Source of the DNA: Theobroma cacao
Taxonomy: Eukaryota; Streptophyta; Magnoliopsida; Malvales; Malvaceae
Length of the DNA stretch: 64,000 nucleotides
NCBI RefSeq assembly: GCF_000208745.1
Contig: NC_030859.1
Span: 4,330,593-4,394,592, forward strand
Direction: 5' to 3'
The position numbers and the translations under genes are program-made. The notes under the pieces are model-generated. The model saw only the letters and a program-made list of their open reading frames with translations. It searched no databases and was not told the origin of the DNA. Within the stretch, counting starts at the first letter, position 1; every line of letters starts with the position of its first letter. This document shows positions 1 to 10,090 of this stretch, piece by piece.

Positions 1-404
1 TCACCCTTGTACTCATAGAAGTTAAGGGTATTCACGTACCCTATAACATGCTCTCCTTGCTCATCAAGAATAGGTTTCTCACCTGTTGAAGACCTCCAAA
101 ATCCACCGTCTCCCACTGCTCGACTGTCAAGAACCCTTCTAGGTCTTTTTCCATTTGCATTCTTTTGAGAAATCTTCTGACGATGGGTGAAGACGAAACG
201 TTGGTTGGGTTTGACGAACGGAAGAAAGCCTTTGTTAACATTGAACAGGGCAGCTGGGTTGATGCAATATAGATCACAAAATTCAATGAGGTAGCTAAGT
301 TCGCCGATCCCTTCACCACTTATCAACTTGGGCAGAAAAAAGGAAACAATCTCCCGATCAGAAGGATTGAACACCACCACTGGAGCTGGAGGATAGAACA
401 TCAT
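1..404 (-). CDS. NAC-domain-like transcription factor, 3' part beyond window
   Basis: An open frame runs from ATG at 404 to the window edge (134 codons, no stop), so only the N-terminal part is visible. It starts MMFYPPAPVVVFNPSDREI, then an SFFLPKLISG stretch, an IEFCDLY-INPAALF stretch, and a later FWRSSTGEKPI...GYVNTLNFYEYKG stretch. These match NAC subdomains A, B and C/D in order (NAC proteins are plant DNA-binding transcription factors). The motifs are divergent: canonical NAC proteins have a YYL-type and a WKATG-type motif where this has SFFL and WRSSTG. I chose the upstream of two adjacent ATGs. A good TATA box lies about 150 bp upstream. DNA-binding activity is inferred only from family; the C-terminal activation region is not seen. 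Confidence 0.75.
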   Translation of the reverse strand, partial: MMFYPPAPVVVFNPSDREIVSFFLPKLISGEGIGELSYLIEFCDLYCINPAALFNVNKGFLPFVKPNQRFVFTHRQKISQKNANGKRPRRVLDSRAVGDGGFWRSSTGEKPILDEQGEHVIGYVNTLNFYEYKG

Positions 405-550
405 TGCTAGGGTCGGACTGTCGGAGTTAGAATGAGATTTTCTTGTTTTGGGAAAGAGAATGAAGAGGTTTTTAGCGTCAAAAGGAAGCAGAATTCTTTC
501 TTTGTTTTTTGAGAGTGAAGTAAGAAGAAATCTAGTTGCTTAATTCTGCT

Positions 551-560
551 TTTATTTATA
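551..560 (-). promoter_or_regulatory. TATA box of the NAC-like gene
   Basis: On the minus strand this reads TATAAATAAA, a strong plant TATA match, about 147 bp upstream of the NAC-like ATG. Transcription would be expected to start near 520-525, giving a leader of roughly 115-120 bp. Confidence 0.6.
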
Positions 561-2036
561 GTTAACAAAAGAGACGGTTTATGCAGAATTCTACATGCTT
601 AATTCTACTTGCTTAAAACGCCTCTTTTTTTAAAAAAAAATGAAATTTGGTAGCACTGCTTCTGCTGGTCTCTTGATCAGCTATGCTATGAAAGCTCCTT
701 GATGGTGCGTACAAGAACACTAGAGCGGGGCACCTGTCCTACTTATCCTTGGAGGCTCGGGAACCTTGTTGGTTCAGCTCAAATGGCGTGGTTGGCATTA
801 AAAGGATGTCTTGTGTTTTACAGCTTCCTGCCGTTCGGCATCGTACAGGGAAGTTCTTGCTCTGTTCCTTTGTTTTGGTATTCTTCTGTCTTGTGAATGG
901 GGTTTGCATATTTTTTTACACTTTTTTTTATAAGTAGTTATTAATTTTTCATTTGGAGTTATTTATTACTAATTACGTTTGCATTTAAGCTTTTGATTTA
1001 ATGATAAATACATAATTTTTCTATTGAATTTAAGTTTTCTTTTCACTTATTTCCAAAGCTTAAACAACTCCCCAAATTTCACAAATAATGAATATTTTTG
1101 TCTAGTAAATTGAAGATTATGAAAGGATTAATAACTCATATTTAGTAAATTTTTGTTTATATAATGTAACACTAACACAAGTTTTGATTTGAGGGTTGAA
1201 TATCTTTTTAATTTTCAAGCAAACGTCCATGATAGAGTCTTGAGTTATAGACCTTTTCAACTTAAAATTTCATCCAAATCCTATCTCAAAAAAATGTTTT
1301 GAGTTAAACATTTAAAAAAGTACCATCTTTTAGGTTTTATATATTTTACCTTCCCAATCATAAACATCTTCTTTCTGAATTTAGAATCTATGGCAAAATC
1401 TTTTATATGCCAGCTATCCACATTGCATGTCTGGAATCAACAATCAGCAATATTATGATATCTTTATGCTGTCTTATTGTATATATATCCAAGTTACAAA
1501 AATATAAAGCCATGTTGACAAAGCTAAAAAGAAAAAAGTTTTGGCTCTATAGAGTGCAGGGCTGGAGGGTCTTCCATCATCCTATTTCATGCTTCTGGCA
1601 GTTTTGATATCAAAATCTCTGGCTTCTCTGATGCTGGATTTGTAGTATTGCAAGATATTCTGGTTATGAACTGTCATCTTCATGTCCCGGAAAATTCCCA
1701 ATCCAGTATTTCGAGGAAACTGCCAATTAACATGCGACAGGCACAGATGCTTATCAGATTGCACAAGAGTGATACTCAGGACATTATGATAACTAAGTGA
1801 TGGTGGGGAGAAATTAGAGTTTTGGGAAGTATAACTTGCATCTCATTGATGGAAGCCTCCAAATATCAAATTTCTCTTTTTAGGCCTTTTGACACAAACC
1901 AAACATTAAGGTTACATAAATAAATTTAGTTTTCGGAAGAATAACTTGATTATAAGAGGAATGCCATGATATTTTGTTTTTTAATTATTTGGCCGAAGGC
2001 CAAGAAAAGGCAAAGAGAAGATTACCTAGTGGTTGC
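561..2036. other. intergenic, no gene seen
   Basis: AT-rich spacer between the NAC-like gene and the 3' end of the GET3B-like gene. It has only short overlapping open frames (up to 66 codons) without recognisable domains. Part of it next to 2036 must be the 3' untranslated region of the GET3B-like gene. Confidence 0.6.
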
Positions 2037-5000
2037 TTATTTCCATACTATGTCACCCATAAATTTAAGTGCTGGAACACCCCTAATCTCCATGTCAACT
2101 AGGGGTGCCTGGATTAACTTCAAGCTGGATAGCTCTGGATCATTTTGAATCATATCAAGGGCATGCATCTGATCCTGAAATATTTAATTAACAATGAGTA
2201 ATTAAGGGGAAGAGTAAGGTGGAAAGAAAGATCAAGATACTGATGTTCCATCTTTCTGTTAATATGTTCTACCGTTCAACATGTTATAAAACATCCGTCA
2301 CCATTTGTCATAATATTATTGAGGGCTTAAAACCTCTATGAGAGCAAACAGATTAATACCTTTCTTTTCACTGCACAAAACTTGCAGTCAGAGGCAGATG
2401 GAGGAAGAATCTGATTAACAATAAGTCGCCTGACAGGAACATTTTCCTTCTCCAAGGAGGCACGTAGTCTAGATGACTCATTGACTGCCATCACCTAGGG
2501 TAAGGAGATAAAATATGAGCGATTAGTTAAAAGCAATAAACATTTACTTGGGAGTCCTATCTTCACAACTTATGTAATGGAAGGAAAAATCCATGTAAGC
2601 AATGCTAAACAGTTCAATATTGAAGTTGAGCACTGAAATACAATTCTAAAGGTCACTACCGTGGGAATTGTGACTATGACAAACTCTGTTGAATCTGAGT
2701 CACGGAAAAGGTCTCTCACTTTTACCATCCTCTCCCTCAGACGCTCCAGCTTGTCAGCCTGCACAATAATACAAGGATAAATTGTATTAAAAAAATAAAA
2801 TAATTTTAAAAATAATAAACAAGATGCCAACTCTCAACCATATCAGACTTACAGAATTTTGACGGGTTTCTTCTTGCCCAAAAACAGATTTGATGGCTGA
2901 GGTGGCTGAAGCTATCTTCTGTCTAAGCTGTATAATGAGAAAAAAGTGAAAGAAAAGAAATCAGTAGCAAAAAGACACTTCCTCCAGCACCACATAAGTA
3001 AAAATAATATCAAATTAATACAGAGCAAGTTCCAGATTCCTAAAAATGCTCAATTTGGTGAGCTACTAACTTAACTCACAAGACATCAGTATGTAAAACC
3101 ATGTTAGACAAGGAGAAAATTATGCTTATATTGTCAACCAACTCAACCTCATCATTCTTGAGGAATTGAAAGCTTTATATGTAAAATTTGTCAGACAAGC
3201 CATCTGTATGTTAAGTCATGGCCACATGAAACATCATCTGACCATCTAAATTGAAAAGCATCTCTAATAAAATAAGATTTAACCAACATAGTATGATAAC
3301 CTCATCTTTTACGATTCAAATTTGTAATATTTTTTAAAGTCTGCCTCGTTCTTAACATCATAAGCAGCTTGTTACAGAGATGTCACTTGTCTATCATTTT
3401 TCCTTGCTGGCTTTTATATTAGATTCAAGCATTGAGTGATTTCCAGTAATATAATCATCAAATAAGTATGGTATACTAGAAAATGTTGTTTAAATCTTTT
3501 GTCACTTAATAATTCATCCTCACAACATGATGGCCATATGAGTTTAAAAAAAAAAAAACGCAGAACAATTAAATCAGAATGAGAGAGCACATCATCAACA
3601 GGCTTTAATCATTCAAGTTGGCATGCCAACCTTCAATATCTTGCCTATTGATGCATCCAAGAAGTCTGGCAATGACAAAAGTCGCAGTGTGTGTCCCTGA
3701 AAAAAGCCTCCCATCAATTAGAGTTCATTGGGTTGATTTCAAATATGAAGTGCCAAAACATAGAAAGAAGAAATTCTCACTCACCGTTGGTGCAGTGTCA
3801 AACACTATTCGAGTAAACATACTATATTGTGGTGATTCAAGAAATTGCATCACCTAGCAAGAGCTTTCTGCAGTCAATATGATGCCTAAAAATGCAATAA
3901 AATGAGGAAAATAAGCAGAGCACATAATGCTTACCTTTGAAATTGCGATAGCTTCATCTAAACCAGGAGGTGGCGTGTCAAGTAGTTCCCCCAGTTTCAG
4001 CTCTCCTAACTTCATAAGTCAGAAGAAGCATCAGAAGCAGAAATCATGATTTTAGAAATTAGGAAATTTCAAATGAATAAAAGAGGGAGACTAGATGGGG
4101 GAAAGGAGGGTATGAGAGAAAAAGAGAGGATTGGCATCCAGATACAATGACGAAATTCACATATGGCAAAATTGAGAGAAAGAGAGAGGATTGGCATCCA
4201 GATACAATGACAAAATTCACACGGCAAAAATTTTCTCATCTCTCCATGGCTTAGCATCTTAAGTTTGCCATGTTACTGTGGTTTTGAGTTTTTGCGCATG
4301 CATGAGCAGGAGTGTGCACACATGCAGGTTTGCATGCTTTTTCGCATATTTGCCAAATCACTAAAGTCCTCACCGAAGGAAAGATTGAGAGGGGCATGAA
4401 AGACACAATGCATGCAGCTCCAACAAAATAAAAGTTATGGGGTCATTTAGAAGAAACTTTGCTCAATACAAAGATTACTGGCCAAAATGCAGTCAGTGAG
4501 GCCATCCAAGACAAAACATAGTGCAAATTTGATCAAAAAACTATTTGGTATCTGAAGTTGCAACGCTCAGACGTATATATAAAGCTTCACCTGTTCTGCA
4601 AGTATCCCAAGGCCCATGCCATCCATGAAATCTTTGACCCCAGTTCCACCATTGTTCTTACTTGCATCTCGAAATTCTTCCCTAGCCTTCTCTGGGTTTA
4701 TCTGTTTTAGAGCTATAAATTTAACTTACTGAGATACAGGGCAACAATACCATAAAAACAATAACTAGCAGATAGTTATTTCTTACATAATCTATAATGT
4801 CAAGGACTACATTAGACAAACAGATAAGAATCATCAAAAGAAAAATTAAGGAGAACTTAGTAAGAAAATTTATTCCACATACCTCAAGAGCAAACAAGGG
4901 GAAGTCAGGTCCTTCAACTGGTACTAGTGTTCCTCCAGTCAAATCCTAGATGAAAAATGAACACATAGACTGAGCCCATATGAAGATAAATGCAGGAAGA

Positions 5001-6739
5001 ACAACATTAGAAAACAAAACGATAGAATGGATTTAAACCTGAGCAAAAGAATCACTCAAGGAATGTGCTGGATCAGTTGAAACCACCAGAGTGTGGTGTC
5101 CATTATTTGCAAATTTAACTGCCAGTGAAGCAGCACAACTTGTCTTTCCTACACCTCCCTTGCCACCTAGCATATAATACTTACGTTGGGTCCCAGAAAC
5201 CATGTCTTCAAACCCTGCAACATCTTCTGCAGGAGCAGCCACAGATCTCACTGCCACACAAATATACAGATAAAAAATTCAGCTCCAATATGCTAGGATT
5301 TTATCCAAGGAAAATACAACAATGGAATGAAATACTCTTTCTCCATTGAACACAATAACACAAATTTCAATTATCACAATCATTATGCTACCTCTAAAGT
5401 GATGAAAAGAAAGGCTCAATGAATTCGGGGTTCATTCACTAGAGTGATTCCAAAAAGACACAACTTTTACTGTATCCTGTAATATCTCTCTGAGTACAGC
5501 ATTGGATCTCGAACAAGCAGAACAGAAACAAAATCTTATCACCATATTCCCATTTCCAGAAACCTCCTCATCTCAACCATGAAAATATCATGTAAAATAC
5601 TTTCTTCTCCCCTGCTATCATCTTTATAACAGTGAAATCTCATTCTTGCTCCAGTATGCTTTGCTTTGGTCTGAGGAAAATGGCACAGTGGCATAAACTA
5701 CTACTCCCCCGTTGAACACTATTCACTAAAACACTAAGCATTTGTCATGGAATAAACTTCAATTATCACATCTTATTGTCTCCTAAAAATTGCAGAAAAG
5801 AAAAGCCTGTTAAATATGGAATTTCCTTCCCTAAAATTATTCCAGCATGAATAAATTTTCGCTTTCTATTGCCATTGCTCAATGACTACAACTTTTGGCC
5901 TCAAACAAGGTGGAAAAGAAAAAAGAAGAAGAAAAAGAAAGACAAATTCCTATCATCATCTTCAATTTCCAGTAACTTTCTCATCTCATCCATTAAAAAT
6001 ATCATTTAAATTCTCCTTCTTCTTCCGCTTCCTCTCTATAGTTATCTTTTCTTTCCTTTTCTTTTTTTCTTAACAAACTTTTCACTTTCATTGCTACTTG
6101 CACTCCAACAAATTATAAAGTTTACATCTAAATAACAATTACACTACTTCAGAATTAAACTACACAATGGAGCATCAACTATAATAAGCACAAAAAATGA
6201 TACAATTCTCAATTTGAAGTTAGATTCTACAAGAGAGTCAAATTCTTTTTTAAAAAAAAACATGCTAATAGTAAGAAAAAATCAACTTTTCATTTCTATT
6301 TTAACAAAGTTGACTTTTTTTTTCGCTTGCATCTTCAACAATTTATTAAATTTAAATCACTTAACAATCTCACTACTTCTAAAGTAAAACTACCCAATTA
6401 AACATCCATTACAATGAGCACAAAAAATGAATCAATCCATAAAAAAACACATTGAGAATATCAATTCTTTTCCTAACAAATAAGAAAAAGAAAGTAAAAC
6501 CCAAGAAAGATACAATCTTGAAAGGAAGTAGAAAGTATAAAGGAATCACCTTGAAAAGAGTTGTTGGGTCGTTTTGGTTTGATAGAAAGGGAAGGAAAAG
6601 TTGAAGATAGAGTGTGAACTCTGGGTGAAAAAGAAAGCAAAAAACCAACTGCTACTATGGGTTTTCTTGGAGTCCAAAATTTATGAAAAGAAGAAGAAAA
6701 TGAAGTGAAAGAAGCATGACAAGCTGCTGCTTTTGCCAT
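2037..6739 (-). CDS. GET3B: Plastid GET3/ArsA-type ATPase (GET3B class)
   Basis: P-loop ATPase of the GET3/TRC40 family, which chaperones tail-anchored membrane proteins; the GET3B class acts in the chloroplast stroma. Eleven exons join in frame with GT-AG borders: 6739-6550, 5250-5039, 4945-4883, 4701-4591, 4009-3935, 3853-3785, 3696-3631, 2927-2853, 2758-2660, 2494-2360, 2174-2037, giving 410 residues. That is close to the roughly 410 I recall for Arabidopsis GET3B. Residues 1-63 form a Ser-rich, basic transit-peptide-like leader. Seen motifs: P-loop [10 protein letters not shown] (about 92-101), switch I DPAHSLSD (123-130), DTAPTGHTLRLL (about 236-247), and a CxxC zinc/dimer motif DCKFC (Cys357, Cys360). 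All key residues are present, so it looks functional. Chloroplast rather than mitochondrial location is inferred from class and leader. The neighbouring ABCG28-like gene supports orthology with the GET3 locus on Arabidopsis chromosome 5. Confidence 0.95.
4114..4231. repeat. 60-bp tandem duplication in GET3B intron
   Basis: Two near-identical units with a 60-bp period (4114-4173 and 4174-4231), each starting with a GAGAGAAA-type purine run followed by GATTGGCATCCAGATACAAT. They lie in the intron between exons 4 and 5 of the GET3B-like gene. No coding role seen. Confidence 0.85.
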
Positions 6740-6842
6740 TTTTTTTTCCTCTGCTTTTTCTTTCGTCTAGCTGTTCTTATAAGGTAATGAGCAGAGGTTT
6801 TATGTGTCGACACGGAGAAAACTTGGATAGAACTACAATTAA

Positions 6843-6848
6843 CACGTG
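6843..6848. promoter_or_regulatory. G-box / ABRE-like element upstream of GET3B
   Basis: CACGTG in the context ACACGTGACC, about 104 bp upstream of the GET3B-like start codon. G-boxes bind bHLH and bZIP factors and are common in light- or ABA-responsive promoters. Function here is inferred from position and sequence only. Confidence 0.4.
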
Positions 6849-7773
6849 ACCCATTTCACGTACACGTTTACCCATTTCCTTTTTCGGGTTTGAATAATTT
6901 GAATTGGAATATAGAAATTTAATCTTAAAAAAATAGTAATAATCAACAGTGAAATAAATTAAATCATTTTATTTACTCTAAATACTAAAAAAATCTTCAT
7001 TTTATTTCTTTTTCTTTTCTCTCCTTTTGTCTTCCATTTTCATTTCTTTTTTTTTTTTGTTTTTAGTCCATTTGTTTATAAAAAAAAAAACCTTTCATTC
7101 AAATTAATGGTAATTACTTTATTTTAACTAAAACTGATTTAATACATTCATCTTAAAGCTAATATATAATTGAATTAAAGATAAGTTTATTAAATTTAAT
7201 ATGTCATTGAATTAGAAGATAAATTAATTAAAATTTATTTTCATAGTAATTAAAGATGATTTTAAAACTAATTAAATCTCATGATTTTTTAGTAAAAAAA
7301 TTGTATAGAAGAAAATAAGAAAAGAGAAATAAATAATTAATAGAGGATTTTTTTATTTAAATTAATAATATTACCTGTGTGGGAGTAAGGGTATTTTCAA
7401 CCAAATTTCAAAGGTATTTTTGTATATTTCCATATGATTATTTAGCCATCATTTTCTTTATCCCTTTTAGCATCCTATCATCTCCATAATCCATAAATTA
7501 ATCATAAATGTATAATCCTGTTGGAGGCCAAGGCTTTTCATCATGCTAATAGCAGGAAAGCATTTCATTCTGTTGAAAACATTTTCCCTTAATTAGACAG
7601 ACAATCTATGCTGCTGAACGACTTCTCCATTGGAGAATGATGGGGAAGAACACATAGGTTTTGACTATAAATTTTTAGTTTTATCTAAAACATGGTATTT
7701 GGGAGGAGGTTAACATTAAGAAATGCTTCAAAACGTTCACATCAAGAAATCTCATCACAAATACATATCATGT
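6849..7773. other. intergenic, very AT-rich
   Basis: Spacer between the GET3B-like promoter and the 3' end of the DNL zinc-finger gene. It is dominated by poly-A/T and TTAAT-rich sequence, especially 6900-7380. No coding sequence recognised. Confidence 0.6.
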
Positions 7774-9593
7774 TTACCCTTTCAGGGCTCCCTTTCCAGC
7801 TAAATCTTCAAGAGTTAGATTCAGGGTGTCAACTGAGCCTTTTTTTACTTCCTCGCCACGAGCAGCTAGGAAATCCTCGATGCTTCCTGGTTCACCAAAC
7901 CACCCAAGACGATCTGCAATCAGATGTAAATTATTACACCCGCTACATCTTGCCACCACCACACCTTTCTCATATGATTCGCGGCAAACTGTCTTAACTG
8001 ATCTTGTTTCACAGACCCTGCATGTAAATATCATGGCAAGATCATGCCTTGAGGATGTTTTCAAGTTGGAAACAGCAGTATGCTTCACAGCGGAATGGTT
8101 TGCCTCGGAAGGAACATTAGCCAAGTCAGAAGCAGACTTTAAATGGTCAGCTTCATGGTTTTCTGTATCCTCATTAGACTGGCCATCTGGATTTGCTTGA
8201 ATCTGGAGCCATCTTCTATAAAAGTTATGTCTACTGCTGAAGAATGCACTTGCAGAAGGTAGGACTTGTGAAGGGGGTTCTGCCGGCAAAAAGTTAACTT
8301 CCATTGTTAGAAAGGCAAACTGAATTCCATTAATATCTTCATGAAAGCATGTGTAACTATTATTACAAAGATTTTTTGCGATCAAATCACCAATCATTTT
8401 GCCAAATTTCTTAATTTATTTATTTCTTAGAATTCCAATCACTTGGAGTTTTAATTAACTAATGCCTTTGTTAGAACCAATATGCCAAACTTGCTTGGCA
8501 TATCGAATCACAAAACAAAGCAAAGACCTAACATCTCAGCACTGTCAGTAAGCAACACCAGTGTCAACAGCAGCAGTACGATTCTATCCGTTCGAGTCTA
8601 GTATTCCAGAAGCCATTAAACATGCAATGAACATCCCCATCACCCCTTGGTTAGCCACTATTAAATAATAAACTCATTTCCACTGTCGGTTTGCATCGGT
8701 CAGACAAAACTTAGGGAAAGCCAACCCTTCAATTTAACTAGAAAAACATCCCTCTGATGAAAACATTAGTCCATTTCACTAAAATAACTACTAAATCTCA
8801 AAACAAAGTCTACAAGCACCACGAAAATTCCAACATAGAAGACCTAGACCTTGCGATCCCCCATTGTTTCACAAAATGCCAGCTATCGCCTAAGTACTTA
8901 ACTCTTGATTTAAGCATGGTAGTCCCTGGGAAAACTTGAAAGACCAATTTGCAATTTCACATTTGTTGTAAATTTCTATTTTTCATAACTTTAACTTTGA
9001 TACATTAGAATTATGCACAAATTCATAATTTCGAAGTATTAAACTACTCAAACCTTCAATTTCTCCACCCAGCTATCTTATCACACTACAAGACATGATA
9101 CCCGCAGCTAATACACTAAACAATAACAAAAGAATGTTAGTAATAAATTCTTCCCTCTCCTTAGAACACAACAAATTTTCACAAGCATTCACTTTCCATT
9201 GAAAATATCAGATAGCAAAAATAAAACTTCTAGCTGTTCTCATAATACAGTAATAAAAACATAGAACCAAGATAAATCCACAGCACAAAAAAGGTACAAA
9301 ATTTTCAAACATGCTGAAAAATGCAAGATAGCAAAAACCCAACAATTATTTCTTCGAATAACAAAAACCCAATCTTTCTATCGATTGAAAAAGCTCAAAC
9401 AAAGCCAAAAAAAGGCCACTTTTGTAAAGTTCCACAGCTTCCATATCACAGCTTCAGCTCATATAAAGAAAACCCAAATAATAGAAAACAAAGAAAGAGG
9501 GAGGAAAGAGAAGGAAACGAGCTTACCTTTGAAAAGAGAGGTTTGAGGCTGATTACGAGCAAGAAGTGAGAGAACTCGCCGAAACTGAGACAT
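7774..9593 (-). CDS. DNL-type zinc-finger protein (TIM15/Zim17-like), organelle
   Basis: Zim17/TIM15/Hep1-family proteins keep organelle Hsp70 soluble and active, which supports protein import. Two exons, 9593-9527 and 8279-7774, join in frame (67 + 506 nt) to give 190 residues. The first intron starts GTAAGC and ends with a pyrimidine-rich tract and CAG. Residues 1-45 are rich in Arg, Ser, Leu and Gln with almost no acidic residues, typical of a mitochondrial presequence (MSQFRRVLSLLAR). The zinc finger has CRVC (Cys109, Cys112) and CSGC (Cys134, Cys137). It is followed by LIADRLGWFGEPGSIEDFL; the namesake DNL triplet reads DRL here (145-147). A polar linker (about 50-100) joins leader and finger. 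Plants have several paralogues (mitochondrial and plastid). I favour the mitochondrial one from the leader, but this is not certain. Confidence 0.9.
8280..9526 (-). other. intron of the DNL zinc-finger gene
   Basis: Single 1.25-kb intron, GT at 9526-9525 and AG at 8281-8280. It contains only short random open frames. A frame extends upstream of the acceptor on the same strand, but joining exon 1 at 8279 keeps the frame and gives a typical leader. Confidence 0.7.
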
Positions 9594-9691
9594 CCTCGGC
9601 TGACATGAAGTGAACCGGTTTGAGGAACTGAGTTAGGATTCTGAATTTATACGTAATGCCCTTTTATTTTTTATTTTTATATATTTATAAT

Positions 9692-10090
9692 TAAGTAAAA
9701 TACCTCCACACTTTAATTTTTAATCGAAATTATATTAAAAATTTATTAATTTTAAATATTTTTATTTAATAAAAAATAATTATGATTATTCATAGATGAA
9801 ATTTGATTGGATGATCCATAAATTTTTTAAATTTGTTTGGTTAAGTCATGTGTTTTAATCTTAAATTTCATATGATATGTTTTTNTTTCTAGGGAGTTGG
9901 GTGTTTTTTTTTTATTGTTTTTAAAAAATATAATAATAATTTTTTAAATTAATAAAAAATATATTTTAAATTTTTTATAATTTTTATTAATAATATTTAC
10001 ATCTTTAAGATGAAATGTTTATTTCAAAAATTAATAAATTAATTTAAAATTTTGATTATAATTTAAATTGATAAGAGTCTTTTACCCATA
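9692..10090. repeat. AT-rich terminal-inverted-repeat (MITE-like) element
   Basis: The left end reads GTAAAATACCTCCACACTTT and the right end, read on the other strand, GGTAAAAGACTCTTATCAAT; both continue into similar AATT-rich sequence. The interior shares an AAAATATAATAATAATTTTT-type core and an ATGTTTATTTCAAAAATTAA stretch with the element at 28477-29813, so these are two members of one family. There is no coding capacity. It holds one undetermined base (9885). Confidence 0.5.

Noticed and set aside
4069..4257. Repetitive 62-codon minus-strand frame
   Set aside because: Simply translates the 60-bp intronic tandem repeat of the GET3B gene.
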